A stretch of 46,559 bases of DNA from UBA4717 sp002404395 (GTDB lineage: Bacteria > Bacillota > Clostridia > Oscillospirales > CAG-272). A program made the translations under genes and the position numbers. This document shows positions 23,288-31,263 of this stretch, one piece after another; positions within the stretch are counted from its first letter, which is position 1, and the number at the start of each line of letters is the position of its first letter. The DNA lies in NCBI GenBank assembly GCA_937902275.1, contig CALFNW010000050.1, positions 1 to 46,559 on the forward strand. The letters are read 5' to 3'. The notes under the pieces were generated by a model. The model did no database searches, was not told the origin of the DNA, and saw only the letters and a program-made list of their open reading frames with translations.

Positions 23288-24040
23288 TCAGTCAACTTTG
23301 GTCAAAAGAATCGGACCGTCATCGGTAATTGCAACTGTGTGCTCATAATGAGCCGACAGCTTTTTGTCCGCGGTTACAACCGTCCATTTGTCGGAAAGCT
23401 CCCTGACCTCATATGTTCCGACATTTATCATAGGCTCGATCGCTATGACCATGCCCGGATACAGTCTGGCACCGCGTCCTGCAGTACCGTAGTTCGGAAC
23501 ATCCGGCGATTCATGAAGCTCATGACCGACTCCGTGACCGACATATCTTCTCACTACCGAAAAACCGTTCGACTCGGCGTGTGCCTGAACGGCGGCGCCG
23601 ATATCTCCGATCCGATAACCCGGGCGGGCAAACTCCACACCCTTGAAGAACGATTCTTTGGTAACTTCAATCAAACGCTTGGCTTCGTCGCTCACGTTTC
23701 CGACGGCAAAGGTATTGGCGCTGTCACCATGATATCCTTTATAAAAGGCTCCGACATCGACCTTCACAATATCACCGTCTTCGATCCGACGTTCGCTTGA
23801 AGGAATACCGTGGATCACTTCTTCGTTTATACTGATGCAGGCGCTTCCGGGAAAGCCGCCGTATCCGAGGAATGAGGGCTTAGCACCGCATTTCTCGATA
23901 TAGGTTCTGATTATCGTATCAAGCTGATGCGTAGTCATACCCGGTCTGAGCTTTTCACGTGCGGTGAGCAATGCTTCACCGGTGATCCGCCCCGCCTGTT
24001 TCATTATTTCGATCTGAGAAGGATTTTTAAGTTGGATCAT
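23288..24040 (-). CDS. map: Methionine aminopeptidase, type I
   Basis: The enzyme removes the N-terminal Met from new proteins. The 250-residue pita-bread fold shows the dinuclear-metal ligands: Asp in VDVGAFYKGYHGDSANTF (two), His in GHGVGHELHESPDVPNYG, Glu in VIAIEPMI and Glu in EHTVAITDDGPI. Its ATG overlaps the adk stop by 4 nt (ATGA), so the two are coupled. Confidence 0.97.
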   Translation of the reverse strand: MIQLKNPSQIEIMKQAGRITGEALLTAREKLRPGMTTHQLDTIIRTYIEKCGAKPSFLGYGGFPGSACISINEEVIHGIPSSERRIEDGDIVKVDVGAFYKGYHGDSANTFAVGNVSDEAKRLIEVTKESFFKGVEFARPGYRIGDIGAAVQAHAESNGFSVVRRYVGHGVGHELHESPDVPNYGTAGRGARLYPGMVIAIEPMINVGTYEVRELSDKWTVVTADKKLSAHYEHTVAITDDGPILLTKVD

Positions 24041-24687
24041 TTATTGCCACCTAAGAAATCTTCGATAACCGCAGCAGTAAGTGCGGTAGTATCCGCAAGC
24101 TCTTTCTGACCGATAACGGTTCTGAGCTTGCCTGTGGTTTCATAATACTCCTTAAGCGGTTCTGTCTGCTGATGATAAGTTTCGAGCCGCGAAAGTACAA
24201 CCTCAGGAGCATCGTCCTTGCGCAGAACAAGCTCGGTATCGCACTTGTCGCATCTTCCGCCCTTAGTGCTGGGCTTGTGCTCGATATGGTAAGACGATCC
24301 GCAAGCCGGGCAAACGCGTCTGCCGCTCATACGCTTGACAATATCCTCATCCGAAACCTCAATGCTGATCACCAGATCAATGTTTACACCCATTTTTGTG
24401 AGTGCTTCCGCCTGAGGAACCGTTCTCGGGAAACCGTCAAGTATAAAGCCGTTTTGGCAATCGTCCTGTGCAAGGCGCTCTTTTATGATGCCGATAACAA
24501 CATCATCCGAAACAAGCTCTCCGCGCTCGGTCGCCGCTTTTGCGGCAAGACCCATCTCGGTGCCGTTCTTGATCGCCTCGCGAATTATTGCTCCGGTGCT
24601 GATCGCGGGAATATGGTATCTTTCGGAGACGATCTCCGCCTGTGTACCCTTTCCTGCGCCCGGGGCTCCGAGAAAAATCAAATTCAT
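24037..24687 (-). CDS. adk: Adenylate kinase with zinc-type LID
   Basis: Adenylate kinase interconverts ATP plus AMP and two ADP. From the ATG at 24687 (AGAGGAG 6 nt upstream) it has 216 residues. The P-loop GAPGAGKGT is at 7-15 and FILDGFPRTVPQAEAL contributes to AMP binding. The LID carries four cysteines (126, 129, 146, 149), the zinc form typical of Bacillota. It lies between secY and map, as usual in the spc operon of these bacteria. Confidence 0.97.
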   Translation of the reverse strand: MNLIFLGAPGAGKGTQAEIVSERYHIPAISTGAIIREAIKNGTEMGLAAKAATERGELVSDDVVIGIIKERLAQDDCQNGFILDGFPRTVPQAEALTKMGVNIDLVISIEVSDEDIVKRMSGRRVCPACGSSYHIEHKPSTKGGRCDKCDTELVLRKDDAPEVVLSRLETYHQQTEPLKEYYETTGKLRTVIGQKELADTTALTAAVIEDFLGGNK

Positions 24688-24737
24688 TGGAATCTCCTCT
24701 TGATAATTAAATAACACAACAGATCATTCGCTTTCCG

Positions 24738-24761
24738 CGCACTCCGCTTTTGCGGAGTGCG
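24738..24761 (-). repeat. Hairpin between secY and adk
   Basis: A perfect 10-bp stem (24738-24747 with 24752-24761, loop TTTT) sits in the 87-nt secY-adk gap. There is no U-run after it on the minus strand, so it is more likely a processing or stabilising element than a terminator. Confidence 0.6.
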
Positions 24762-24774
24762 GTAAGCTCAGATC

Positions 24775-26061
24775 TTATTCGAGGAAGCCCTTGTAATGAC
24801 GCATGGTCATCTGAGCTTCGATCTCACGGATAGTTTCAAGAACAACACCGACTACGATGATGATGGAGGATCCGCCGAACGCAAGGTTCTGCGAGATACG
24901 ACCGCCCGAAACTATCACGGCAATCAGCGGGAATACAGCGATTATACCGAGGAATACCGCGCCGATAAGCGTGATCCTGTTAAGAATCTTGGTAATATAC
25001 TCGGCAGTAGGTCTGCCCGGACGGATACCGGGAACACTTCCACCGTTTGCCTGAAGGTTATTTGCAACCTCAACGGGATTGAAGGAGATCGCAATATAGA
25101 AGTAAGAAAATGCTATAATAAGCACAAAGTAGAGTATCGCATACAGCCACGAGGTCGTGCTGAAGAGCTTGAGGAACCCTGCCCAGAAGCCGCCTTCCTT
25201 CGGAGTAACGAAAAGACCGATAGTCTGAGGAAGCGCAACGATCGACTGTGCGAAGATGATCGGAAGCACGCCCGACATATTGAGCTTGATCGGGAGTGTG
25301 GTGTTCTGACCGCCGTACATCTTTCTTCCGACAACACGCTTAGCGTACTGAATCGGGATCTTGCGCTCACTGTTAGTCATGAACACAATAAAGATGATGA
25401 TCGCGATACTGATAACGAGTGCAACAACTGCGAAGATCGCATTTGCAACGCCGAGTTTGACAGTGCTGATAAATGCATTCACAATTGCGGGACCGCGTGA
25501 AAGAATGTTGACGAAAAGGATGAGAGAGATACCGTTTCCGATACCCTTTTCATTGATCTTTTCGGCAAGCCACATAATGAGCGCCGCGCCTGCCGCATAG
25601 CAGGATATAATCACGATCGCCGCAAAAACGCCCTTATCTGTGAGTATACCGTTGTTTCTCATGTACATATAGTAACCGAAAGCGGTTATAAGTCCGAGGA
25701 CCACGGTAGCCGCACGGGTGATCTGTGTCAGCTTTTTCTGACCTTCCTCACCCTCTTTGGACATTCTCTCAAGAGCGGGAATCGCGATTGTAAGAAGCTG
25801 GATAACGATCTGTGCGGTGATGTAGGGCGATACCGACAGTGCAAACAAAGTTGCCTGCGAGAATGCCGAACCCGACAAAAGATTCATGTAGCCGAACAGT
25901 GAGCCGCTTGCGCTGTCAAACATTGCTTTAAGCAGTGTCGCGTTAACATAGGGCACCGGGATCTGTGATCCGAGTCTGAACAGTACGAGAATAAAGATCG
26001 AAAATAACATCTTCTTGCGAAGATCCGGAAGTCCGAAGGCGTTCTTTAAAGTTTTAAACAC
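24775..26061 (-). CDS. secY: Protein translocase subunit SecY
   Basis: SecY is the channel subunit of the SecYEG translocon. The 428-residue protein has ten predicted transmembrane segments. The start FKTLKNAFGLPDLRKKMLFS, the plug/TM2 region, the cytosolic loop NSERKIPIQYAKRVVGRKMYG, and GTALIV-like glycine-rich C-terminal segments all match. It begins 1 nt after the rplO stop. Confidence 0.98.
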   Translation of the reverse strand: MFKTLKNAFGLPDLRKKMLFSIFILVLFRLGSQIPVPYVNATLLKAMFDSASGSLFGYMNLLSGSAFSQATLFALSVSPYITAQIVIQLLTIAIPALERMSKEGEEGQKKLTQITRAATVVLGLITAFGYYMYMRNNGILTDKGVFAAIVIISCYAAGAALIMWLAEKINEKGIGNGISLILFVNILSRGPAIVNAFISTVKLGVANAIFAVVALVISIAIIIFIVFMTNSERKIPIQYAKRVVGRKMYGGQNTTLPIKLNMSGVLPIIFAQSIVALPQTIGLFVTPKEGGFWAGFLKLFSTTSWLYAILYFVLIIAFSYFYIAISFNPVEVANNLQANGGSVPGIRPGRPTAEYITKILNRITLIGAVFLGIIAVFPLIAVIVSGGRISQNLAFGGSSIIIVVGVVLETIREIEAQMTMRHYKGFLE

Positions 26062-26062
26062 T

Positions 26063-26503
26063 TTACTTTACCTCGGTCTTTCCACCAGCCGCTTTGATCT
26101 TTTCGGCAGCGGATGCCGAGAAAATCTTTGCTTCAACGGTTAATTTCTTGGTGAGTTCGCCGCCGCCGAGAACCTTAACGCCGTCATATGCCTTGCGGAT
26201 AATGCCCTTATTGATAAGGGCTTCAGCGTTAACAGTCTCGCCATTTTCAAATGCATTGAGTTTGTCAACATTGATTACGGCATATTCAGCCGCAAACTTG
26301 TTGTTAAAGCCTCTTTTCGGAAGACGTCTGTAAAGCGGTATCTGACCGCCCTCAAATCCGGGACGGACACCGCCGCCCGAACGAGCATTCTGACCCTTGT
26401 GGCCCTTACCGGCGGTTTTGCCGTTTCCGGAGCCTGCGCCTCTGCCTTTACGCCATGCCGGCGTTACAGAGCCTTCGGTGGGTGCGAGTTCATGGAGCTT
26501 CAT
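26063..26503 (-). CDS. rplO: 50S ribosomal protein L15
   Basis: The 146-residue L15 has the Gly/Arg-rich N-terminus RKGRGAGSGNGKTAGKGHKG and the conserved FEGGQIPLYRRLPKRGF. It stabilises 23S rRNA deep in the large subunit. Its stop and the secY start are 1 nt apart. Confidence 0.98.
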   Translation of the reverse strand: MKLHELAPTEGSVTPAWRKGRGAGSGNGKTAGKGHKGQNARSGGGVRPGFEGGQIPLYRRLPKRGFNNKFAAEYAVINVDKLNAFENGETVNAEALINKGIIRKAYDGVKVLGGGELTKKLTVEAKIFSASAAEKIKAAGGKTEVK

Positions 26504-26561
26504 TGGTTTTTCCTCCTTACACAGTATATTTTATGAATTTAAGATTCAATAATGAAAACGA

Positions 26562-26741
26562 TCAAGCGTTTTCTACCTTTACAAGGTGGGAAATAGCCTT
26601 TACCTTGCCGCCGAGAACCGCATCGTCTGCGTGAATTATAGAATCTCCGATTTTGTTAAGACCGAGGCTCTTTGCCGTAGCTTTGTGAGCGGGCTTAGCG
26701 CCGATAAGGCTCTTTACAAGTGTTACCTTTACGTTTGCCAT
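26562..26741 (-). CDS. rpmD: 50S ribosomal protein L30
   Basis: Translating the minus strand from the ATG at 26741 gives 59 residues, starting MANVKVTLVKSLIGAKPAHK. The conserved KSLGLNKIGDSI follows and the protein ends VKVENA. It lies 13 nt after rpsE and 58 nt before rplO, its usual place. Confidence 0.96.
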   Translation of the reverse strand: MANVKVTLVKSLIGAKPAHKATAKSLGLNKIGDSIIHADDAVLGGKVKAISHLVKVENA

Positions 26742-26754
26742 ATTCTCTGCCCCC

Positions 26755-27261
26755 TTACTTAGTTACAGCCTCACGGCTGATCTGACGCATTTCAGCGACC
26801 TCTTCAGCTGTGCGGAGCGACTTAAGTCCCTCAAAAGTTGCTTTAACTACGTTCGTAGGATTGTTGGAACGCAGACACTTGGTACGAATGTTCTTGATGC
26901 CTGCCTTTTCAACGATAGCACGAACTGCGCCTCCGGCGATAACTCCCGTACCGGGAGCAGCCGGCTTAAGCAGTACTCTGCCTGCGCCGTATTCGCCGAT
27001 AACTTCATGAGGTATGGTCGAACCCTTAAGCGAAACCTTGATAAGGTTCTTCTTCGCATCCTCTATACCTTTGCGGATCGCATCCGGTACTTCGGCTGCC
27101 TTTCCGAGTCCGTAACCGACGTATCCGTTGCCGTCGCCGACAATCATAAGTGCCGTGAAGCGCATGATACGTCCGCCCTTAACGGTCTTAGAAACACGCT
27201 TTACGCAGACAAGTGTTTCCTGTAAGTCAAGTGTTGCGGGATCAATTTTTGTTTTAACCAT
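26755..27261 (-). CDS. rpsE: 30S ribosomal protein S5
   Basis: The 168-residue S5 acts in decoding accuracy. It shows KRVSKTVKGGRIMRFTALMI (double-stranded-RNA-binding fold, site of spectinomycin-resistance changes in other bacteria), IPHEVIGEYGAGRVLLKPAAPGTGVIAGG split over two strands, and RSNNPTNVVKATFEGLK. AAAGGAA lies about 14 nt before the ATG, an unusually long spacing. Confidence 0.97.
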   Translation of the reverse strand: MVKTKIDPATLDLQETLVCVKRVSKTVKGGRIMRFTALMIVGDGNGYVGYGLGKAAEVPDAIRKGIEDAKKNLIKVSLKGSTIPHEVIGEYGAGRVLLKPAAPGTGVIAGGAVRAIVEKAGIKNIRTKCLRSNNPTNVVKATFEGLKSLRTAEEVAEMRQISREAVTK

Positions 27262-27338
27262 GTTAAACCACGCATTTCCTTTCTGAAATATCTAAATAAT
27301 TCGGGTATAGCCCAAACCGTGTACAAACCGGATGAAGC

Positions 27339-27698
27339 TCAGAACTTAAGTCCGCCTTCTCTTGCACCAGCTGCAAGCTCCGATACACGACCGTGGTATA
27401 CATAACCGCCTCTGTCAAAAACGACATTGGTTATGCCTGCTGCGAGAGCTCTTTCAGCAATAAGCTGTCCGACCTTCTTTGCAGCTTCTTTGTTTCCGCC
27501 TTCATTGCCGAAGTCCTTTTCATAACTCGAAGCGGATACAAGCGTCACGCCCTTGACGTCGTCAATGACCTGAGCCTGAATGTTCTTAAGAGAACGGAAT
27601 ACGCAAAGACGAGGACAGGACGATGTTCCGGAAATTTTTCCTCTTACTCTGGCATGTCTCTTCTTGCGCTGAATGTTACTGTCTCTTCTTGTTACCAT
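27339..27698 (-). CDS. rplR: 50S ribosomal protein L18
   Basis: The 119-residue L18 binds 5S rRNA. It has RHARVRGKISGTSSCPRLCV and the typical C-terminal FDRGGYVYHGRVSELAAGAR. AAAGGAG precedes the start. A 77-nt gap to rpsE is larger than most in this operon. Confidence 0.98.
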   Translation of the reverse strand: MVTRRDSNIQRKKRHARVRGKISGTSSCPRLCVFRSLKNIQAQVIDDVKGVTLVSASSYEKDFGNEGGNKEAAKKVGQLIAERALAAGITNVVFDRGGYVYHGRVSELAAGAREGGLKF

Positions 27699-27717
27699 TA
27701 TTCTCCACTCCTTTCAA

Positions 27718-28257
27718 TTATTTGCCGGCCTTACCGGTCTTGCGGCGGATATGTTCGCCGGTGTACTTGACTCCCTTGCCATGGTAAGGCTCCGGAGGTC
27801 TCTTTTCGCGGATCTGCGCCGCGATCTGTCCGACGTTCTGCTTGTTGATTCCCTTAACGATGATTTCTGTCGGGCTGGGCACTTCAAAAGTGATGTCGCC
27901 GGTTTCTTCAACGTATATCGGGTGAGAGTAGCCGAGGCTGAGGTTGAGCTTCTTGCCTTCCTTAGCAACCTTGTAGCCGACTCCTACGATTTCAAGCTTT
28001 TTGCTGTAACCGTGAGTTACACCTTCGACCATGTTTGCGATGAGCGAACGGGTAAGACCGTGAAGCGATCTGGTTTCCTTCTCATCGTTGGGACGGCTGA
28101 CAGTAATAACGCCGGATTCAAGCTTGATATCAATGATCTTTGCGAACTTATCGCTCAGTGTTCCAAGCGGTCCTTTGACGGTAACAGTATTGTCACTTTC
28201 GATCTTTACGTCAACGCCGGCAGGAACAGTTATTGGCATTCTTCCAATTCTTGACAT
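27718..28257 (-). CDS. rplF: 50S ribosomal protein L6
   Basis: The 179-residue L6 starts MSRIGRMPITVPAGVDVKIE and has two similar RNA-binding domains. The second contains GINKQNVGQIAAQIREKRPP and ends KGVKYTGEHIRRKTGKAGK. It lies near the factor-binding site of the large subunit. Confidence 0.98.
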   Translation of the reverse strand: MSRIGRMPITVPAGVDVKIESDNTVTVKGPLGTLSDKFAKIIDIKLESGVITVSRPNDEKETRSLHGLTRSLIANMVEGVTHGYSKKLEIVGVGYKVAKEGKKLNLSLGYSHPIYVEETGDITFEVPSPTEIIVKGINKQNVGQIAAQIREKRPPEPYHGKGVKYTGEHIRRKTGKAGK

Positions 28258-28280
28258 TTTTCATTTCCTCCCGTTTACTA

Positions 28281-28679
28281 TTACCATACAAAGGCGAGTA
28301 CTTCGCCACCGATGTTGTTGGCTCTTGCTTCCTTATCGGTCATGATACCCTTGGACGTAGATACGATAGCAATGCCGAGTCCGTTAAGGACCTTAGGCAT
28401 ATTTTCGCAGCTTGCGTAGATTCTCAAACCGGGCTTGGAGACTCTGCGGATACCTGCAATAACCTTGGTTTTGCCGGGACCGTACTTAAGAGTAACACGG
28501 ATCGTTCCGCGGCTTCCGTCCTCAATAACCTGGTAGCTCTTGATGTAGCCTTCCTTAAAAAGAACGTCTGCGATCGCCTTCTTCATGTTGGATGCAGGAA
28601 TGTCAACAGTTTCATGCTTTGCATTGTTTGCATTTCTGATTCTGGTGAGCATATCTGCAATTACGTCTGAAATTTGCAT
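28281..28679 (-). CDS. rpsH: 30S ribosomal protein S8
   Basis: The 132-residue S8 starts with DVIADMLTRIRNANNAKHET and has the conserved C-terminal STSKGIMTDKEARANNIGGE. It is a primary 16S rRNA binder; in E. coli it also represses the spc operon by binding mRNA. An unusually long and structured spacer precedes it. Confidence 0.98.
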   Translation of the reverse strand: MQISDVIADMLTRIRNANNAKHETVDIPASNMKKAIADVLFKEGYIKSYQVIEDGSRGTIRVTLKYGPGKTKVIAGIRRVSKPGLRIYASCENMPKVLNGLGIAIVSTSKGIMTDKEARANNIGGEVLAFVW

Positions 28680-28822
28680 TGATTTTTCCTCCTGTATGCA
28701 AGTTTGTTTATGAGGCGCCTTTGCGCCTTCGCTTTAAACCTTGCTGCCGGAAATCTTCCCGGCCGCCGACCGGTGGTTAAGTCTGCCGACTTCCTTCCGA
28801 TTAGATTGGAGCGACTTGATAA
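28680..28822. other. Structured spacer between rpsN and rpsH
   Basis: This 143-nt spacer is the second-largest gap within the supercluster's spc part and has several stems. They are AGGCGC/GCGCCT (28711-28726), a GCCGG/CCGGC stem around 28745-28764, and AAGTC/GACTT around 28779-28792. There is a ribosome-binding site for rpsH at its end. I see no ORF. Confidence 0.45.
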
Positions 28823-29008
28823 TTACCAGCTTGCTTTCTTTACGCCGGGAATTTCACCCTTGTATGCAAGCTCTCTGAAGCAAATTCTGCAGATGCCGAA
28901 TTTGCGGAGATAAGCGTGGGGACGGCCGCAGATCTTACATCTGTTGTAACGGCGGGTAGAAAATTTCTGCTCAGCCTGCTGCTTCAAAATCATAGACTTC
29001 TTTGCCAT
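28823..29008 (-). CDS. rpsN: 30S ribosomal protein S14, type Z
   Basis: The 61-residue zinc form of S14 has ligands C24, C27, C40 and C43 (NRCKICGRPHAYLRKFGICRIC). The short zinc form is the normal housekeeping S14 of Gram-positive bacteria. It lies 12 nt after rplE. Confidence 0.97.
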   Translation of the reverse strand: MAKKSMILKQQAEQKFSTRRYNRCKICGRPHAYLRKFGICRICFRELAYKGEIPGVKKASW

Positions 29009-29020
29009 TGTTTCCCCTCC

Positions 29021-29560
29021 TTATCTTGCGAACGGAGCGCCCATAAGTGTGAGCAGCTCGCGCGCTTCTTCATCGGTATTCGCGGTCGTTACGAAAACGA
29101 TGTCCATACCGCGGATCTTGTCGATCTTATCATATTCGATTTCCGGGAATACCAGCTGTTCCTTAAGTCCCAGCGAGTAGTTTCCGCGTCCGTCGAATGC
29201 GTTGGGGTTGATACCCTTGAAGTCACGGACCTTGGGGAGTGCGAGGTTGAAGAGTCTGTCTACAAACTCGTACATTCTGTCGCCGCGAAGGGTTACCTTA
29301 ACGCCGATCTTCATGCCCTGACGCACCTTGAAATTTGCGACCGACTTCTTTGCATAGGTCGGAACCGCTTTCTGTCCGGTGATGGTCGTAATTTCTTCGA
29401 TAATAGTATCAATTACCTTTGCATTGTCTTTTGCATCGCCTGCGCCGACGTTAACTACGATCTTATCGAGCTTCGGAATCTGCATGGGACTCTTGTACTC
29501 GAACTTCTTCATCAATGCGGGAGCGATATCGTTTTTATATAAATCTTTGATTCTTGCCAT
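29021..29560 (-). CDS. rplE: 50S ribosomal protein L5
   Basis: The 179-residue L5 binds 5S rRNA in the central protuberance. It shows KFEYKSPMQIPKLDKIVVNV, KVTLRGDRMYEFVDRLFN and DKIRGMDIVFVTTANTDEEA. Gene order rplX-rplE-rpsN is standard. Confidence 0.98.
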   Translation of the reverse strand: MARIKDLYKNDIAPALMKKFEYKSPMQIPKLDKIVVNVGAGDAKDNAKVIDTIIEEITTITGQKAVPTYAKKSVANFKVRQGMKIGVKVTLRGDRMYEFVDRLFNLALPKVRDFKGINPNAFDGRGNYSLGLKEQLVFPEIEYDKIDKIRGMDIVFVTTANTDEEARELLTLMGAPFAR

Positions 29561-29577
29561 GATTATCTACTCCTCCA

Positions 29578-29898
29578 TTAAAGATTTTCGCCGCACTTAG
29601 CGCAAACTCTGATTTTCTTGCCGTCCTCAAGGACCTTGTGAGCGGCTCTTACACCCTTACCGCACTTAGCACAGTAAAGCTGTACTTTCGAAGCGTAGAT
29701 AGCGCCTTCTGCTTCTACGATTCCGCCTGCTTCACCCTGTCTGCGGGGCTTTACGTGCTTTTTGACGATGTGAACGCCCTGGACAATGACCTTGCCCTCC
29801 TTGGGAGATACGCCGAGCACCTTGCCCTTTTTACCCTTGTCGTTGCCGGAGATAACGATAACGGTATCGTCTTTTTTTACATGAACCTTCTTAATCAC
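29578..29898 (-). CDS. rplX: 50S ribosomal protein L24
   Basis: The 106-residue L24 starts large-subunit assembly. The KOW motif is near the N-terminus (VIVISGNDKGKKGKVLGV). The C-terminal half carries two CAKC pairs, a zinc-finger arrangement seen in many L24 proteins of Clostridia. Confidence 0.97.
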   Translation of the reverse strand: MIKKVHVKKDDTVIVISGNDKGKKGKVLGVSPKEGKVIVQGVHIVKKHVKPRRQGEAGGIVEAEGAIYASKVQLYCAKCGKGVRAAHKVLEDGKKIRVCAKCGENL

Positions 29899-29915
29899 GT
29901 CCTGTTACCTCCAAC

Positions 29916-30284
29916 TCAAAGTACCTCGGGTGCGAGAGAAAGGATCTTGAGGTAATCGTGATCTCTGAGTTCTCTTGCCACCGGGCCAAATATACGGGTT
30001 CCTCTCGGAGTCTTGTCATCCTTGATGATTACGGCTGCATTTTCGTCAAACTTTATATAAGAACCGTCTGCTCTTCTCAGACCCTTAACGCTTCTTACGA
30101 TAACGGCTTTGACAACTTCACCCTTCTTTACCATGCCGCCGGGTGTAGCTTTCTTTACGGCTGCGACAACGACATCGCCGATGTTTCCATAGCGTCTGCC
30201 GGTACCACCGAGAACGCGAATACACATGATCTCTTTGGCACCTGTGTTGTCAGCGACCTTCATATATGACTGTTGCTGTATCAC
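29916..30284 (-). CDS. rplN: 50S ribosomal protein L14
   Basis: The 122-residue L14 starts MIQQQSYMKVADNTGAKEIM and has KKGEVVKAVIVR and RGTRIFGPVARELR. It forms intersubunit bridge B8. It is 17 nt before rplX and 67 nt after rpsQ. Confidence 0.98.
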   Translation of the reverse strand: MIQQQSYMKVADNTGAKEIMCIRVLGGTGRRYGNIGDVVVAAVKKATPGGMVKKGEVVKAVIVRSVKGLRRADGSYIKFDENAAVIIKDDKTPRGTRIFGPVARELRDHDYLKILSLAPEVL

Positions 30285-30351
30285 AGTAGTTATCCTCCTT
30301 TTTCAACACGCTTTTAACGTATTTACTGAAATTAACTGTGTTTGTATAAGA

Positions 30352-30615
30352 TTACTTCGCTTTCTCGATTATATTGACAAGTCTCCATCTCTTAGTTGCA
30401 GACAGAGGTCTTGTTTCCATAACTTCGATCTTGTCGCCGACATTGCACTCGTTGTTCTCGTCATGAACGTGGATCTTAACGGTGCGCTTGATGACCTTTC
30501 CGTACTTCGGATGCTTTACGTGTTCCTGTATTGCAACAACCACGGTCTTGTCCATCTTGTCGCTTACGACCATACCGACTCTCGTTTTGCGGAGCGTGTT
30601 ACGTGTAGCTTCCAT
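30352..30615 (-). CDS. rpsQ: 30S ribosomal protein S17
   Basis: The 87-residue S17 is a primary 16S rRNA binder with an OB fold. It has RKTRVGMVVSDKMDKTVVV, KRTVKIHVHDENN and GDKIEVMETRPLSATKRW. It lies 18 nt after rpmC. Confidence 0.97.
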   Translation of the reverse strand: MEATRNTLRKTRVGMVVSDKMDKTVVVAIQEHVKHPKYGKVIKRTVKIHVHDENNECNVGDKIEVMETRPLSATKRWRLVNIIEKAK

Positions 30616-30633
30616 GACTATTCTCCTTCCCGA

Positions 30634-30822
30634 TTATGCATTCTTCTGACGAAGGATCGTCATTACGCGTGCAATATCTCTCTTGACCTCAGTAAGTCTG
30701 TGAGGATTTTCAAGCTGATTGATTGTGTGCTGGAAGCGGAGATTGAACAGCTCTGCTTTAAGTTCCTTAAGCTTTGCTTCAAGCTCTGCGGCAGTCATTT
30801 CTCTGATTTCATTTGCTGTCAC
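30634..30822 (-). CDS. rpmC: 50S ribosomal protein L29
   Basis: The 62-residue two-helix L29 sits at the tunnel exit next to L23. It has EIREMTAAELEAKLKELKAE and FNLRFQHTINQLENPHRL. The start is 3 nt after the rplP stop. Confidence 0.97.
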   Translation of the reverse strand: MTANEIREMTAAELEAKLKELKAELFNLRFQHTINQLENPHRLTEVKRDIARVMTILRQKNA

Positions 30823-30825
30823 GGC

Positions 30826-31257
30826 TTATTCCTCCTCTTCGCTCACGGTATGCTCTTTGGTAACAAACTTCGTTTTGATCGGAAGCTTGTGGCCTGCAAG
30901 ACGCATAGCCTCTTTTGCTGTTTCCTCATCAACGCCGTCCATTTCAAAAAGGACGCGTCCCGGCTTAACAACCGCTACCCAATACTCGGGCGAACCTTTA
31001 CCGGAACCCATTCGAGTTTCAGCAGGTTTTTCGGTAATAGGCTTGTTCGGGAATATTTTGATCCAAACCTGACCGCCACGCTTGATATAACGTGTCATTG
31101 CGATACGGGCTGCTTCTATCTGGTTGCTTGTGATCCACGCAGGTTCGAGAGCAACGAGACCGTATGAGCCGTTGGAAATCGTGTTGCCGCGCATTGCTTT
31201 TCCTTTGAGTCTGCCGCGCTGTACACGTCTGTATTTTACTCTCTTAGGCATTAACAT
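30826..31257 (-). CDS. rplP: 50S ribosomal protein L16
   Basis: The 143-residue L16 helps position A-site tRNA. It starts MLMPKRVKYRRVQRGRLKGK, which matches the usual MLxPKR start, so the ATG at 31257 is kept although another ATG lies 6 nt on. RMGSGKGSPEYWVAVVKPGR is conserved. It begins 6 nt after rpsC. Confidence 0.98.
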   Translation of the reverse strand: MLMPKRVKYRRVQRGRLKGKAMRGNTISNGSYGLVALEPAWITSNQIEAARIAMTRYIKRGGQVWIKIFPNKPITEKPAETRMGSGKGSPEYWVAVVKPGRVLFEMDGVDEETAKEAMRLAGHKLPIKTKFVTKEHTVSEEEE

Positions 31258-31263
31258 GTGGTA

